Positions 34,990 through 46,700 of a stretch of DNA of 64,000 nucleotides are shown here, in pieces (positions within the stretch are counted from its first letter, which is position 1; each line of letters starts with the position of its first letter). The position numbers were made by a program, and so were the translations under genes. Under the pieces are notes generated by a model. It searched no databases. It was given only the letters and a program-made list of their open reading frames with translations, and was not told the DNA's origin. The DNA is from Ilex aquifolium (lineage: Eukaryota > Streptophyta > Magnoliopsida > Aquifoliales > Aquifoliaceae), in NCBI GenBank assembly GCA_951799425.1, contig OX637401.1:15773501-15837500 (forward strand), read 5' to 3'.

Positions 34990-37619
34990 ATGGGTTTGTC
35001 CTTTAATGGGTTTTCAGGGGTGTGGTTGGTTAGTCTAGTGGTGAGCTCTTTGGTGGTTGCCACTTGTGGTAACTTTTACCAAGACTTTGATTTAACTTGG
35101 GGTGATCGGAGAGCTAAGATATTCAATGGAGGGCAGCTGCTTTCCCTCTCTTTGGATAAGACTTCAGGCTCTGGCTTCCAGTCCAAAAAAGAGTATCTCT
35201 TTGGGAGAATTGATATGCAGCTCAAACTTGTTGCTGGCAACTCTGCTGGCACTGTTACTGCCTACTACGTATGCTTTATATTCTTTTATTTAATGCCCAA
35301 TTTATAAATTATCTTCACGTGCTTTGACTTATGATAGATATACTATTTTCCTATATTTTATAAATTTATACCCAATTCGGGTTTTTCATCAAATTTAAAC
35401 TGTTTGAAAGTTTGTGAAAATTAAGGTCAAATGTCAAATTGTAATAAAATAACTCAAAAAATAATTTTTGTACCTTGTACATATTATGTTTTTATTTTTC
35501 TTTATAAATCTCTCTCTCTCTTCCTTCTTGGAATTAAGTAGATTTTATAATTTGTATATTAGTTTCAACAAGAAAACGGTGAAAAAAATAAAAAAAAAGT
35601 CAAAAGATGATAGGGTTAATATTATTATGTTCTTATATTACATCTTTAATTTTATTTACTATTGTACTCCTTCCGTTCCTAAATATTTGTCGTTTTACAC
35701 AATTTTTTTTATTCCCTAGTATCTGTCGTTTAATGAAACCAAAACAGAATTAATATTGTTTCTTCCAAATTTACCCTTAACTCTTCAATGCATTAGATTA
35801 GGTGTAGGTTAAGTGTCTTTCATATTCCTTTCCTTCCCAATACGTATTGAATAAGGGTATTTTAGTCTTGTGTAATTATTTTTTACTCATATTAGAGCTA
35901 TTTAATAGCTTCCTTAATCCTTGTGTAAAAACCTTAAACGACAGATATTTAGGAACGGGGGGAGTATAATTTTAAACCACAAAGAATTGCGGATTGCGTA
36001 TTCATTTTGAAAGTATCAAGAGGTAAAATGATATTGGTTCAAACTACAAGGGAATGATCTATAATTTCCCTGTACCTAATTCTATCATATTCAAGTCAAA
36101 GAATGTTTCCAAAGCAACTTTAAGGTAAATAAATGACTTTTCTTTGTGGCCTTAAAACTATGTCTGTAGAGTTGATCAAATTATGAATTTTGACTCTCTT
36201 TGCCCTTTAAAAAAAGCAGAGACTTCGCCATCGAAGTGCCAACTTTCACATAGTTCTTTTACCCTGTGTTTACAAGACTCTTCAAAAGCTTGGTCAATGT
36301 TTACCATGCAATCATATTGAGTCATTTCATGAAGGGTTGCTTTCTTCATGCTGAAAACCTTAAAAACGTAATTCCCTAATTATACATATAACTCTTATGC
36401 ATGTACATTAAGAATCATAATACGACACGAATTGAGATCCCGCTATGACTTGCTTTTAGAACGCTATATCATGTTGGAATACGGGTCAATCCTCAACCGT
36501 CCGTGAGGGCAAAGTCCCTTTAAATTTAAATTGAAATTGAAATCGAAATCGAATTGTACCTATACCCAGTAGAATGGAACCCTTTCTAGGTACTATCTAA
36601 ATATAAATTTATGTCTGTGTTTGTGTTGCAGTTATCTTCTCAAGGGCCCACCCACGATGAGATTGATTTTGAGTTCTTGGGAAACCTTACTGGTGACCCT
36701 TATATTCTACACACCAATGTGTTCACTCAAGGGAAGGGGGACAGAGAGCAACAGTTCTATCTCTGGTTTGACCCAACCAGAAATTTCCACACCTACTCAA
36801 TCATTTGGAACCCCCAGCAGATCATGTAAGCAAAACTACTTCTCTCTAAATTATCAGCATTAAGATAAGAATGAAACAAGTTCTTTGTTGGGTTTGGGGG
36901 TGGAGGGATATGTTTTTATATACTTGACAATCATTTTATCGATTCGTTTTTGGAATCCATTACTTTAACCTGAACTCGAGATGTCCACAATAACTCACAA
37001 GCCACATGTATCTCGTCAACCAGAACGTTTTGGCGAGACTTAAACTTGTGACCTCAATTTAATTACCTTGAGACCTTCCCATTTGACTCACCCCAACTGT
37101 TTAGGAGGGATACTTTGGCATCTACCTCATAAATGCATTTGCCAGAATAAACCAATTTAGAGGGAAGTTCGATTGAACCAGTCACTGTGCATTAATAGCC
37201 TCTAATAGGTTCTTTGCTTCTCTTTCAGTTTCTTGGTGGACAACACTCCCATAAGAGTGTTCAAGAATGGTGAATCAATTGGTGTTCCATTCCCTAAAAA
37301 CCAACCAATGAGGATTTACTCTAGCCTTTGGAATGCTGACGATTGGGCCACGAGAGGCGGGTTGGTCAAAACTGATTGGACAAAGGCACCCTTTACAGCA
37401 TACTACAGGAACTTCAACGCCCAGACATGCACTGGCTCTTGCACTTCTAGCACTCCCAAGTCCTCAGATGGGACATGGCAGAACCAAGAGCTTGATGCAT
37501 ATAGCCGAAGACGTCTGAGATGGGTTCAGAAGAATTTCATGATTTACAATTACTGCACGGATTACAAACGATTCTCTCAAGGCGTTCCTCTCGAGTGTAA
37601 ACGATCAAGGGTTCTCTAG
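34990..37619 (+). CDS. XTH: Xyloglucan endotransglucosylase/hydrolase (GH16 family), three exons
   Basis: Secreted wall enzyme that cuts xyloglucan and rejoins it to another chain (or to water), loosening or strengthening the cellulose-xyloglucan network. Exons 34990-35268, 36632-36825 and 37229-37619 join in phase through GT/AG sites to 287 residues, normal for the family. Residues 1 to about 26 form a signal peptide. The catalytic [10 protein letters not shown] is at residues 101-110 (nucleophile Glu103, acid/base Glu107), with the usual N-glycosylation site NLT just after it (111-113). Cys225, 229, 267 and 281 fit the two C-terminal disulfides of the XET_C domain, and the end is the typical Arg/Lys-rich tail. 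By eye it is closest to Arabidopsis XTH15/16 and XTH22-25, so transglucosylase activity is likelier than hydrolysis; the exact orthologue is uncertain. Intron 1 (1.36 kb) holds a Stowaway MITE. Confidence 0.95.
35667..35964. mobile_element. Stowaway MITE (Tc1/mariner) in XTH intron 1
   Basis: A 298-bp element with ends CTCCTTCCGTTCCTAAATATTTGTCGTTT and, reversed from the right, CTCCCCCCGTTCCTAAATATCTGTCGTTT, flanked by TA on each side. These are the canonical Stowaway end and target. The near-identical arms over about 30 bp suggest a fairly young insertion. Confidence 0.95.
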
Positions 37620-37870
37620 AAGACATGATCAAGTCTTAATGGTAAAACATGAATGGTGTTTTCTACGATAATCTGTGGTGAATTCTTTGATTGTTCTTTC
37701 AAGTTTCGCTTGGTTTATGTACAATGTCAAATAAGTGTAATTCTTTGTATCTTGCTAGTAATCCAGAGGGACCGAATCTGCTCCATCCTACCTAGGAAGG
37801 TGGCAATGTTTTTTCGTATCAAATAATAAATATAGCATTGTATTGTATGATTCCAGACTGTAGCAATCCA
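37620..37870 (+). terminator. XTH 3' untranslated region and polyadenylation region
   Basis: T-rich DNA after the stop, with TTTATGTACAATGT near 37714 and AATAAA at 37825-37830. This is a reasonable far limit for the transcript. The cleavage site was not determined. Confidence 0.45.
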
Positions 37871-37899
37871 TTTCTTTTCTTGCACTTTCGATTATTCCC

Positions 37900-39800
37900 C
37901 TTGAGATCACTTCAGAGAAATGTCAGGTTATTAGAAGTATTTCAGCGTTAGAGAGAGAGAGAGAGAGTCCAGTTAAGTGACTAACAGCATCACTCGTATT
38001 TCGCAATCAGCCATATTGTGCAGCTTCTGCAATACTATTTTACTCCTTAAAGATGTTTCTAAGGGGTTCCCTTCCAACGATTCATTGTACAGATGATGAA
38101 CTTCCTATCGGAGAACAAATTAGTTTGCCCAATTGAACATTTCCTGTCGCAAACTCAAATCAAAGTAGCATATTCTTGCTGCCACATACAGGGCATATCT
38201 TGCTATAACTCGGGTGGTAGCACCTTCTGCCTCCTAAATACAGCTTCAAATCCACATTTGTCAGATGCTTAACAAAGTCAATACTGGCTTTTGGTGATCC
38301 ATGTTAAACCTGCCCTGCATGAACTTCCCAGATCCATACACAGCTGGGAACATGCACTAGCATGGTCTTCCACTACCACAAAACTGAACTTTCACCAAAT
38401 GCTTGAAGTTCTGCACTCTTTTGAACTCATACCGAAAAACTAATCCAAGCGTAAGAAACAGGAGTCAACCTATATTTTCATCCAAGTTTCATCCACAGGT
38501 TCAAATAGAATGCAATTGTCCAAGATTCTTCATTTTTTTACTTGGATCCTAACAGAACCGAACAAAAAAAAATCATCTCCCGTATACTCTGTTCACTGCT
38601 AGCCATGGGAATGCCTCTGCAATAACAAAATGTTATACTCTTCATATAACATCATTAGTACTTGCCTTCTTTTCTACAGCAATAAAATTCCAATCTTCCA
38701 ACCTGTTGTGTTTTCATATCTATTCCAAGGAAAGATAGCAACTCTTTCCCTTCTAGATAATCAAGTATCTTGTATTGGGTAATTCAACTTGTAGCCATCT
38801 ATTTTTCTTATAATTTCGTTTTGAGACCTATTCAGAGAAATGTCAGGCATTAGAAGTTTTTCAGAATGAGAGACAGAGAGAGAGAGAGACCCTGTCCAGT
38901 CAAGTGACTATCTGCATCACTCATATTGCACAACTTCTCCTGTACTATTTTATTTCATAGAGATGTTTCTGATGGTCTTCCTTGTGAAGATTCATTGTAC
39001 AGATGAGGAACTTTTTATCTGAAAACAAATTAAGTGATAAACATTTCTGTCGTAAATTTAGTAGCACAACTTGCTATAACTCAGGTAGCCCCATTCTGCC
39101 TCGGTATAAAATACAGCTTGAAATCCATATTTGTCACTTGCTTGACAGAGTAAATACTGCCCCTGACAGAGAACATAAACCTATTGCTGGCTTTAGGTTA
39201 TCCATGTTAAACCTGCATGAACTCCTCAGATCCATCCACAATTTGATATCTCTTGCTTTCTCCAAACAGATCTTCACAGTATATGCAAAAATCCCAATAA
39301 TAGTCTAAATGTAGTTCGTGGTTGGACGCACAAAAGATATTAGGTCAGGCACCAGTTCTGGCATACATCACTAAAAGTGGTCCATTTATAAAGTTCACCA
39401 CACAAATTCTGGGGACATGCACAAGCACAGTCTTCCCCTACCACAAAATTAAACTTAGACCAAATGCTTGAAGTTCTACACTCTTTTGAATGCCTACTGA
39501 AAAACTAATCCAAGTGTAAGAAACCTGAGTAACTTGTATTTTCATCAATTGCCTCAGATTCTTCATTTCCAACTTGGATCCTAACAGAACAAACTAACAA
39601 GCAACAAAAGAAAAACCATCTCCCATAAACATTTGGTTACTGCTATCCAAGGACATGCCACTGCAAAAACAAAAGTTTCCACTCTTCGTAAAATCATTTA
39701 GTTCTTGCCTTCTTTTTTGACAGCAATAAAATTCCACTCATCCAACCTGATGTCTTTTAATATCAATTTCAAGGATAGATAGTTACTCTTCCAAGTTTAT
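37900..39800. repeat. Tandem duplication of about 0.9 kb between the two host genes
   Basis: The segment from about 37905 to 38750 recurs at about 38822 to 39800. Shared landmarks in order are: TCAGAGAAATGTCAGG, a GA repeat, CAGTCAAGTGACTA-like, ATTCATTGTACAGATGA, CTTGCTATAACTC-GGT, ATACAGCTT-AAATCCA, CCAAATGCTTGAAGTTCT, CAACTTGGATCCTAACAGAAC-like, and CAGCAATAAAATTCCA. The second copy has about 100 extra bp near 39300-39400. No frame is shared, so neither copy looks coding. It could hold the 3' untranslated part of the minus-strand gene or a noncoding transcript. Confidence 0.8.
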
Positions 39801-40714
39801 GTTGTTACATACTTTGTAGGCTTTTACATTCTTCTTTTTGTTCCCTTCTCTATAATTACTCATCCCTCGTTTCCTAATTTAGTTATGTTCTAAACTACCA
39901 TGTGGGTTATAACAAGAATACATGCCATGGTTGGAAGAAAGTTAGCTGAAGTCACTGCTGTGCCAGAAAGCTTCTTCATTCTCACAACCCAAGTCGTCCC
40001 ATGTATATCTAGAACTGAAACTATTTCTTCCTTTTCAAAATTCTTCCCTGCACATTTGCTCCATGCAAAAGTAAATTTGCATACTTACTGAGTACTATTT
40101 TTATGCATTGAACATCGCAAAACATATGCCGGAGTTGTCTTTTCTTGAAGAAAAAAAAACCCCAAAGATGTTCTAGTGAATGAAATCAGTTGATTTGATC
40201 TGATTCATCAGATCAAAACTATTGATCCTCTTCAACTGACAGCTATTGTCATCTTCTTACCCTAAAAAAATTTATCATCTCTAAGATATCTTTGTGAGCT
40301 GCCCAGGATAATTCATCCAGTATGTCATTTTCACTTGCCACTACAATTAGATTTCTCTTTCAAATTTCATATATTGCAAACTCAAAGAAACCTGATAATT
40401 CCACAAACCGTCCTTATGCATATATTAGTATTCACAGAAATTAAAAGAAAATTCATGTTCAAGAGCTAACAGTCAAAACTTCAAAAAGTATGTCCAATAA
40501 AAATTGATATAGGTGGACGCAAAGACAGGCAATTTCATGGACTAGCATGTCTTTTTAGCGGCACAAATGGCTAAACTATAATCTCATTCTTTTTCAAGTA
40601 GAATGCTTTAAATGAGACCTCATTGCTATCAAACACTCAAGCTCCACTAAATGCATCGTACTCTATGAACAGCTAAATGTGCAGCAAAGATGCCACTCCA
40701 CGAAAAGAAGATTT
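39801..40714. other. Possible 3' region of the minus-strand gene; no coding seen
   Basis: AT-rich DNA downstream of the last inferred exon of the minus-strand gene. No further exon with a conserved reading was found. Confidence 0.4.
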
Positions 40715-43700
40715 CTAACAATGCAGCTCTGCACGGAACCGTGAGATCTGCCTCTGCATCATGACAAGCCTTACATGTGCACAGAACTTGTGCGCAGACA
40801 AACAGTTGATAATTGTTCAAACCCTTTGTATTGGCGTAGGATTCATCATTTTCTCAGACTGCTTGGCAAATCAGCCTCTTGGATAAACTTTTTTTCAGTA
40901 TTACTGGCAAATGTAACTCTTGGTCGCTGTAAGCACTGTCCAACAAAGCAATGCTAAAGTACCTCAGAACAAAAGCTAAAACAAAAGAAGAACATTGTTT
41001 ATAGTGCTAAAGCTTTTAAAGACATTGGAGAGTACAATGACACTTACTGTTAGTCTGCAGTGAACTTTGAGTTCATCATTCATTTGGCTAAGGCGCATTC
41101 TTGCCAGTTGTTCTGTTTTCAACGCTTTGCCACATGCTTCTTTAACCTGAAGTTAAATGGCAATGAAACTTTAGATCGGCTACTGAAAAAGAAAAGATCT
41201 TTTGTTTCTTTTACTTATCTGAGTGCACGCTTTATTCTTGATATGAGATTCCACCAATGTAAGAAAAGCTGAAACTTCTACCTCTTTCTGGAGACAATAT
41301 GGATTATAAAATAACTGTTTTTTTTCAAGAAAAAGGGAAAGAACGACAAAGACACCAGAGTAAAACCCAAAACGCAACATATATTAGTCTACCTATTTAA
41401 GCTAACTTAATTTAGATCAGTTCAGAGCAAACAAATTATGTGATCCTATTGTTCGCATAGAAGTGCTTCCCTCAGGATGTATGTAGGTCACATGGTACAA
41501 CATGAAAGTAATGTTGGAAGAGTCGAGTAGATGAAATATCAACATACATATTACAATGTTTTCAAGTAGCCAGTTAGTTTTTCTGCCTAAGATACAATGG
41601 CACATGCATTTGTGCAATGCTTAATAACATGCAAAACCAAATCCCATAAAAAAGTAAAGAATGAATAAGCCCACCTCATTTTTTCTAGCATTACAGGAAA
41701 CTATTTGCATGACAAAGCAAGTTATGTAATACTTTTGCACGGATCCTGAAATGGCTAACCTGCGCCTTGTGGTAACTCTCAATCATAATTTAAAGGATGA
41801 TACACCAGACTTTGGAGAAGCCAAGTTCTTTTTTCTTCCCTTTTTTTTACTAAACAATTGCAAATTTTTAAAGTACCACATATTTGAAGAAGCAAAAAAC
41901 ACACAGCGGTAAGGCATTAAGGCAGGGCACGTCTAGTCATTACAACATCTTTAAAAATCTAGTGCAGTAATGCTTATATACTTCACATAGCTAAACCATG
42001 TATATACATTACAGACAGGTTGTTTTTTCTTTTTTACTTTTTTTTTTTTTTTTTTTGTGAACTATACATTACATTGGAACAATATTATTTAAGGCGTAAA
42101 ATGAATCGGTCTCTTGAGGCCTAGCCACAAAGCGAGTTATTTATCGAAACGAAGCGAACAGTATAAAAAAAGAAGCAAATATTTTAGTTTAATTATTTTT
42201 AAATATTCAAGTTCTAACTTCAAAAATATTAAATATTTAAATGCAACTAAAACCATAAACATTTAAATTCAAACAAACACTAATAATTTCAAAACTTAAC
42301 GGCAATCATACCATAAACATTAAATTTTAAAAAAAAAAACAGTTATAGTATCCCAAATCCTAATATTTGAAAACATAAAACATACGATTCAAGCAACATT
42401 TAGCCTAATACTTCCATAAATCTCGAGGACTTAAAAATCATACCCATCACCAATCAAATAATCTTCATAATCCTTAGATTCATATCCCTTTGCATCGTCC
42501 TATCAAAGCAACGAAGCATCGACTTCTAGTCTCCAGAGCAAATTTAGGGTCGATTAGAGTTTAGTCGTTAGATATATATAGGGATAAGGGGCAATCAACT
42601 GTTATGGATATAGTTATTAGTATTGTATGATACGTATCGTATGATACGTCACGATACACCTGAAAAACGATACGTATCATGTCTTTGTATCGTTTTTGTA
42701 CTGTATCGTATAATACACGATACAATATATACGATACGATACGTCCGATACATACAATGAGTGAAGATTCTACTTTTTTATTTATTTTTTTTAGTTTTTT
42801 GGAGCTGAAATGACATTATTTTACCTTGATACTTACTTTTAAATCACTAGCCAGTGAAACGTTGTTTCAGTGGTTATGGTTTAAAAAATAAATAAAATAT
42901 GTTGTTAATGTTGTTCAATTGAATTCAAAATTCCTGATTAATATGAAAGTTGTTCAAGCAGTTGATGTTAGAAATTTGAATTAAAGGTTTTTGCATTTTG
43001 ATATTACTGAACTATGTTGGGAACTTGAATAGTTGATGGAATATTAATGAAATGCTATGTTATTACGAGTCTATGACTTTTTTACAAAGGTATATGTATA
43101 AATTTTATTAATAATTATTTAGAAATTAAAATTGTACGTATCTTACAATACACGATACATGATACGATACAGTATTTTTAAAAAACGATACGCCTTCCGA
43201 TACGCGATTTGACAACTATGATTATGGGCATATCAAAACTTTAATCCAATTGATCAATCTAACGGCTCAACCAACTTAAAATACTTGGCGAAAGCACTTG
43301 CCTTCACTTTGCACTTAAGCGACAAAGCGATCACCTTGGTCGATTTAATCTCGCCTTATTGAAGCTCGCTTCGCCTAGCTGCGTTAGGCGCGACTTTCAT
43401 AGCACTGTATTGGAAGGTATTCATTAGGGGCTCATCCAGAAGATTCAGACCCAACATTCAAAAAGGTCTTCGCAATTAAGGTGTTGTTGACTGTCCTCCC
43501 TATCCCTAACCAAAATCCCTAAAAATAGTTAACAGGCTTATAATAAAGCTTCATCCAAAATTTGATATGTTAGCTGGCTGAAGGACTGGGAATGCAAAAT
43601 ACTAGGTGAAGTAGAAGAAGCTCCATTTTGATATCCTAGTATTTCTCAATCAAAAATTAACTAGCATCGCACTTTGATTTATATGCTCTCTCTCTAAGTA

Positions 43701-46700
43701 ACCACCTCAAAGCTTTCTACCCTGCAATTCATTGCAGAGGTAGTTGGTCATGCTGAGGAAACGGCACAAAAGCATGTGCAATGTCCGGGGAAGATACACT
43801 TAAAAAATGAGGTATTCAACACCGAGTAACTAACCTTTGCTGATGCTAACATTATGTTCACCACTGACCAATTCTACAGATCCTTCACATGATATCTTCC
43901 TTTTTTCAGTTTTTTTTCTTTTCAGCGGGCAACCAAATTTGTTACATCTTTGTACTACTTTCAGCAATTGCAAGGAGTCTACCAGACGTGTTCGAAAAAT
44001 TTGATGTTTTTCTGTTTCTTACCTACTTCTAACCAAGTTTTGCTCTCTCTTGGGATCCAAAACCTCAACTGCATCAAACAAGGAGCTGACCTCTAGGATT
44101 AATTTACACCAGACACTTGAGGAAATGCTTTCCAAAATATCTACAACAAAACATGTGTTGACACTAAGACATTTTATCACCCCCCGGCAAGTTCTCTGTT
44201 CGTATTTTTAAGAGAGCTTTTATCCTACATCAAATGATTAGGGCCACCCAAGGTTGGTTTATATGCTTAAAGGGCCCCTACACTCATTGTCAATTAGTTT
44301 TGGATTAGATACTTTAACACGAATCGGGGCTGGGCCTTTGGGCGGTTAAAAGGTCAAGTCTCTTACCCATTTAAATATGCCGGTATGCATATTTATCTTT
44401 TTTTTTTTAGGTATTCCCGGTTCCAACGTGAATGAGGGTGTAAAGGAAACTTGTATCCTACATCTAAATTAGCATTACCCAATGTTGGTTTATATGCTTA
44501 AGGGCCTCTCCACTCATTGTCAACTGGTTTTTGGTTTGATGTTTTGAAAATATGAAATCATAATGTCCAAGCAGAACTTCTGCATCATATATCTATGTAT
44601 AATATGTATCCCTGCACAAACTTGCTAATCTAAAACCTTAAGAATATACAAATGCCTAGTGAAGAGCGCACATTACCATCAGAATTGCAACTGGTAACTT
44701 CAGGCCACTGAAAAAACATGGTGACACTGATACTTAAAAGTGAAGTCTTTTTTCTTCCTTTTTCAAGATTTGCCAATTACTTCTTTGGATACATTCAGAA
44801 GCACCATTTTAAATTGGATATTAATCAGCTAGTTTGGATACATTCAGAAGCACACGGGTGGCAGCCTCTAACTTTTTGAGTCAGAGCCTCTAATACATTC
44901 AGAGGCTGTGATGGTTGAGCTCTCACTGGTAAAAGTCCACATGAACAACATAAGTCAGCTGCCAGCCATGATGCAGAAAAACCGATGACATTGGCTTGCT
45001 CCATGCAGGCCAACTGTCAGCAATATCCTCGACCAACAAAAAGGAAGGCCTGGGCCAACTCCAGCAATGTGCATCACCATTGATAACACAACAGTGTGCA
45101 ATCATTCGTACGGATGGGATAACTAGGATGAGACAAACAGCTACAATTTCTAGGATAATCTCCCAAGCCATCAGATTTCATCATTATCATGGTTTTGAGT
45201 GGTTGACAAACACCATTCTCCTCAAACACTAACAGTGAACATACAATTCCTTCACAAGGAGATATACATTTTAACTCAACTCATGCTTCTAAGCCAATTT
45301 CACAGTCTAAGCAATATTTGGAGAATTAAAGCTAGCAGTTATCCTTAAAACTTCTCAATATTTTCAACCACGATATGTGAGGACATCAAAACAAGAATTC
45401 TAAAATTCTCTCATAGTGAGCATGCCACAAGGTGAAGTGCATTAGTAAACAGAACATAGAGTAACTGATGCACAAAATTTAAAGCAGAATTAAGAAAGGA
45501 AGTTATAAACCAATCTGAAAAAGTACCATGCATCGTCAGTTTATGCAGTATTCACCTGATTGATGGGGACAACCATAAAGTTACTTGCATCAGCAGCAGA
45601 TTTTTCAAAAACATTCCGAAGGTATGCAAGTTCCTTAATCAACTCCACAACAACTTCTTCAGCATCTTGCATCTGATTTCTTGAGAATTCAAATGCTCTC
45701 TCGGCATGCAGACGAAATGAAGCACAATTCAGACAGTTACAGAGTCCTCGGCATCCTTGTCGATTTCTCTTAAGAATCCCTCTCGTAATGTCAGTAGGAA
45801 GATCAGAAGCTTCAATTTGAAATGGGTTTTGATTCAAGCCAACTGTTTTAATCAGTTTTCGATTGTCTTCAGTGCAATCTGTCCGCATAGCTGTGGGCTC
45901 TATTCCAGTGTTAACTGGATCATTTTGTGAGATTTCTGTATTGCACTTTCTCTTAAAAGTTTCATGATTTACAACTGAACATAATGTCATAACCGAATGA
46001 TTTGTTTCATGACCATCAATAACAACATCAAGTGAACATTCTGGTTCCAACCTTTTGGGGTCGTCTTTTGCGACCTGTTTCGAGCTAACTGTTTTCACTA
46101 GATTTCCATCATCTTTATGGCAATCTGTCCACATACCAATGGGACCCATCTTGGTATTAATTGAGTCATGTTGTGAGACTTCTGCATCAACTGTTCCATG
46201 CAAAGTTTCAAGATTTACAAAGGAGCATAACATCGAAGCTGAAAGATTTGCTCCACAACCATAAGCAAGATTATCCTGGGAAGATCCTCCTTCCAATTTT
46301 TCAGGGCTATCTGTTTTAACCTCTCCAAGTGGTAATGCCCCTTCCACCTGTGAATCTAATGGCATGTGAAGCTCAGCAGATGATACCAAATTTAGCTCAT
46401 CGTTATTAGGTGAACCACTGGGGGAAGTCAACACAGCAATAGGAAAACTTAGACTAGCATCATCACAACAGTCATCAGTAGAAGTTAATGCAGCTGTTTG
46501 CATATTCTCCACTTTATCTGCAGTATGGTGTTCCTTGAAAAAACTTTCAGTGCCAGATTTATTCATCTGAGTCTCTTGATGGGGAGAAATTATCAAAGGT
46601 GATTTTGGATTTTCTTCTAAACCCTTCTCAGATTTTGGGCATTGACTAGTTTTTGGAGCACCTACAAGAAAAATCATAACGAAGGTTAACTTGAAAAGTT

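Noticed and set aside
45541-46677. The 378-residue frame as a complete single-exon gene
   Set aside because: Its first residues (before GAPKTS) are intron translation. There is a clear acceptor at 46662/46661 and a donor at 45556/45555, and it fits between exons of the larger gene in phase.
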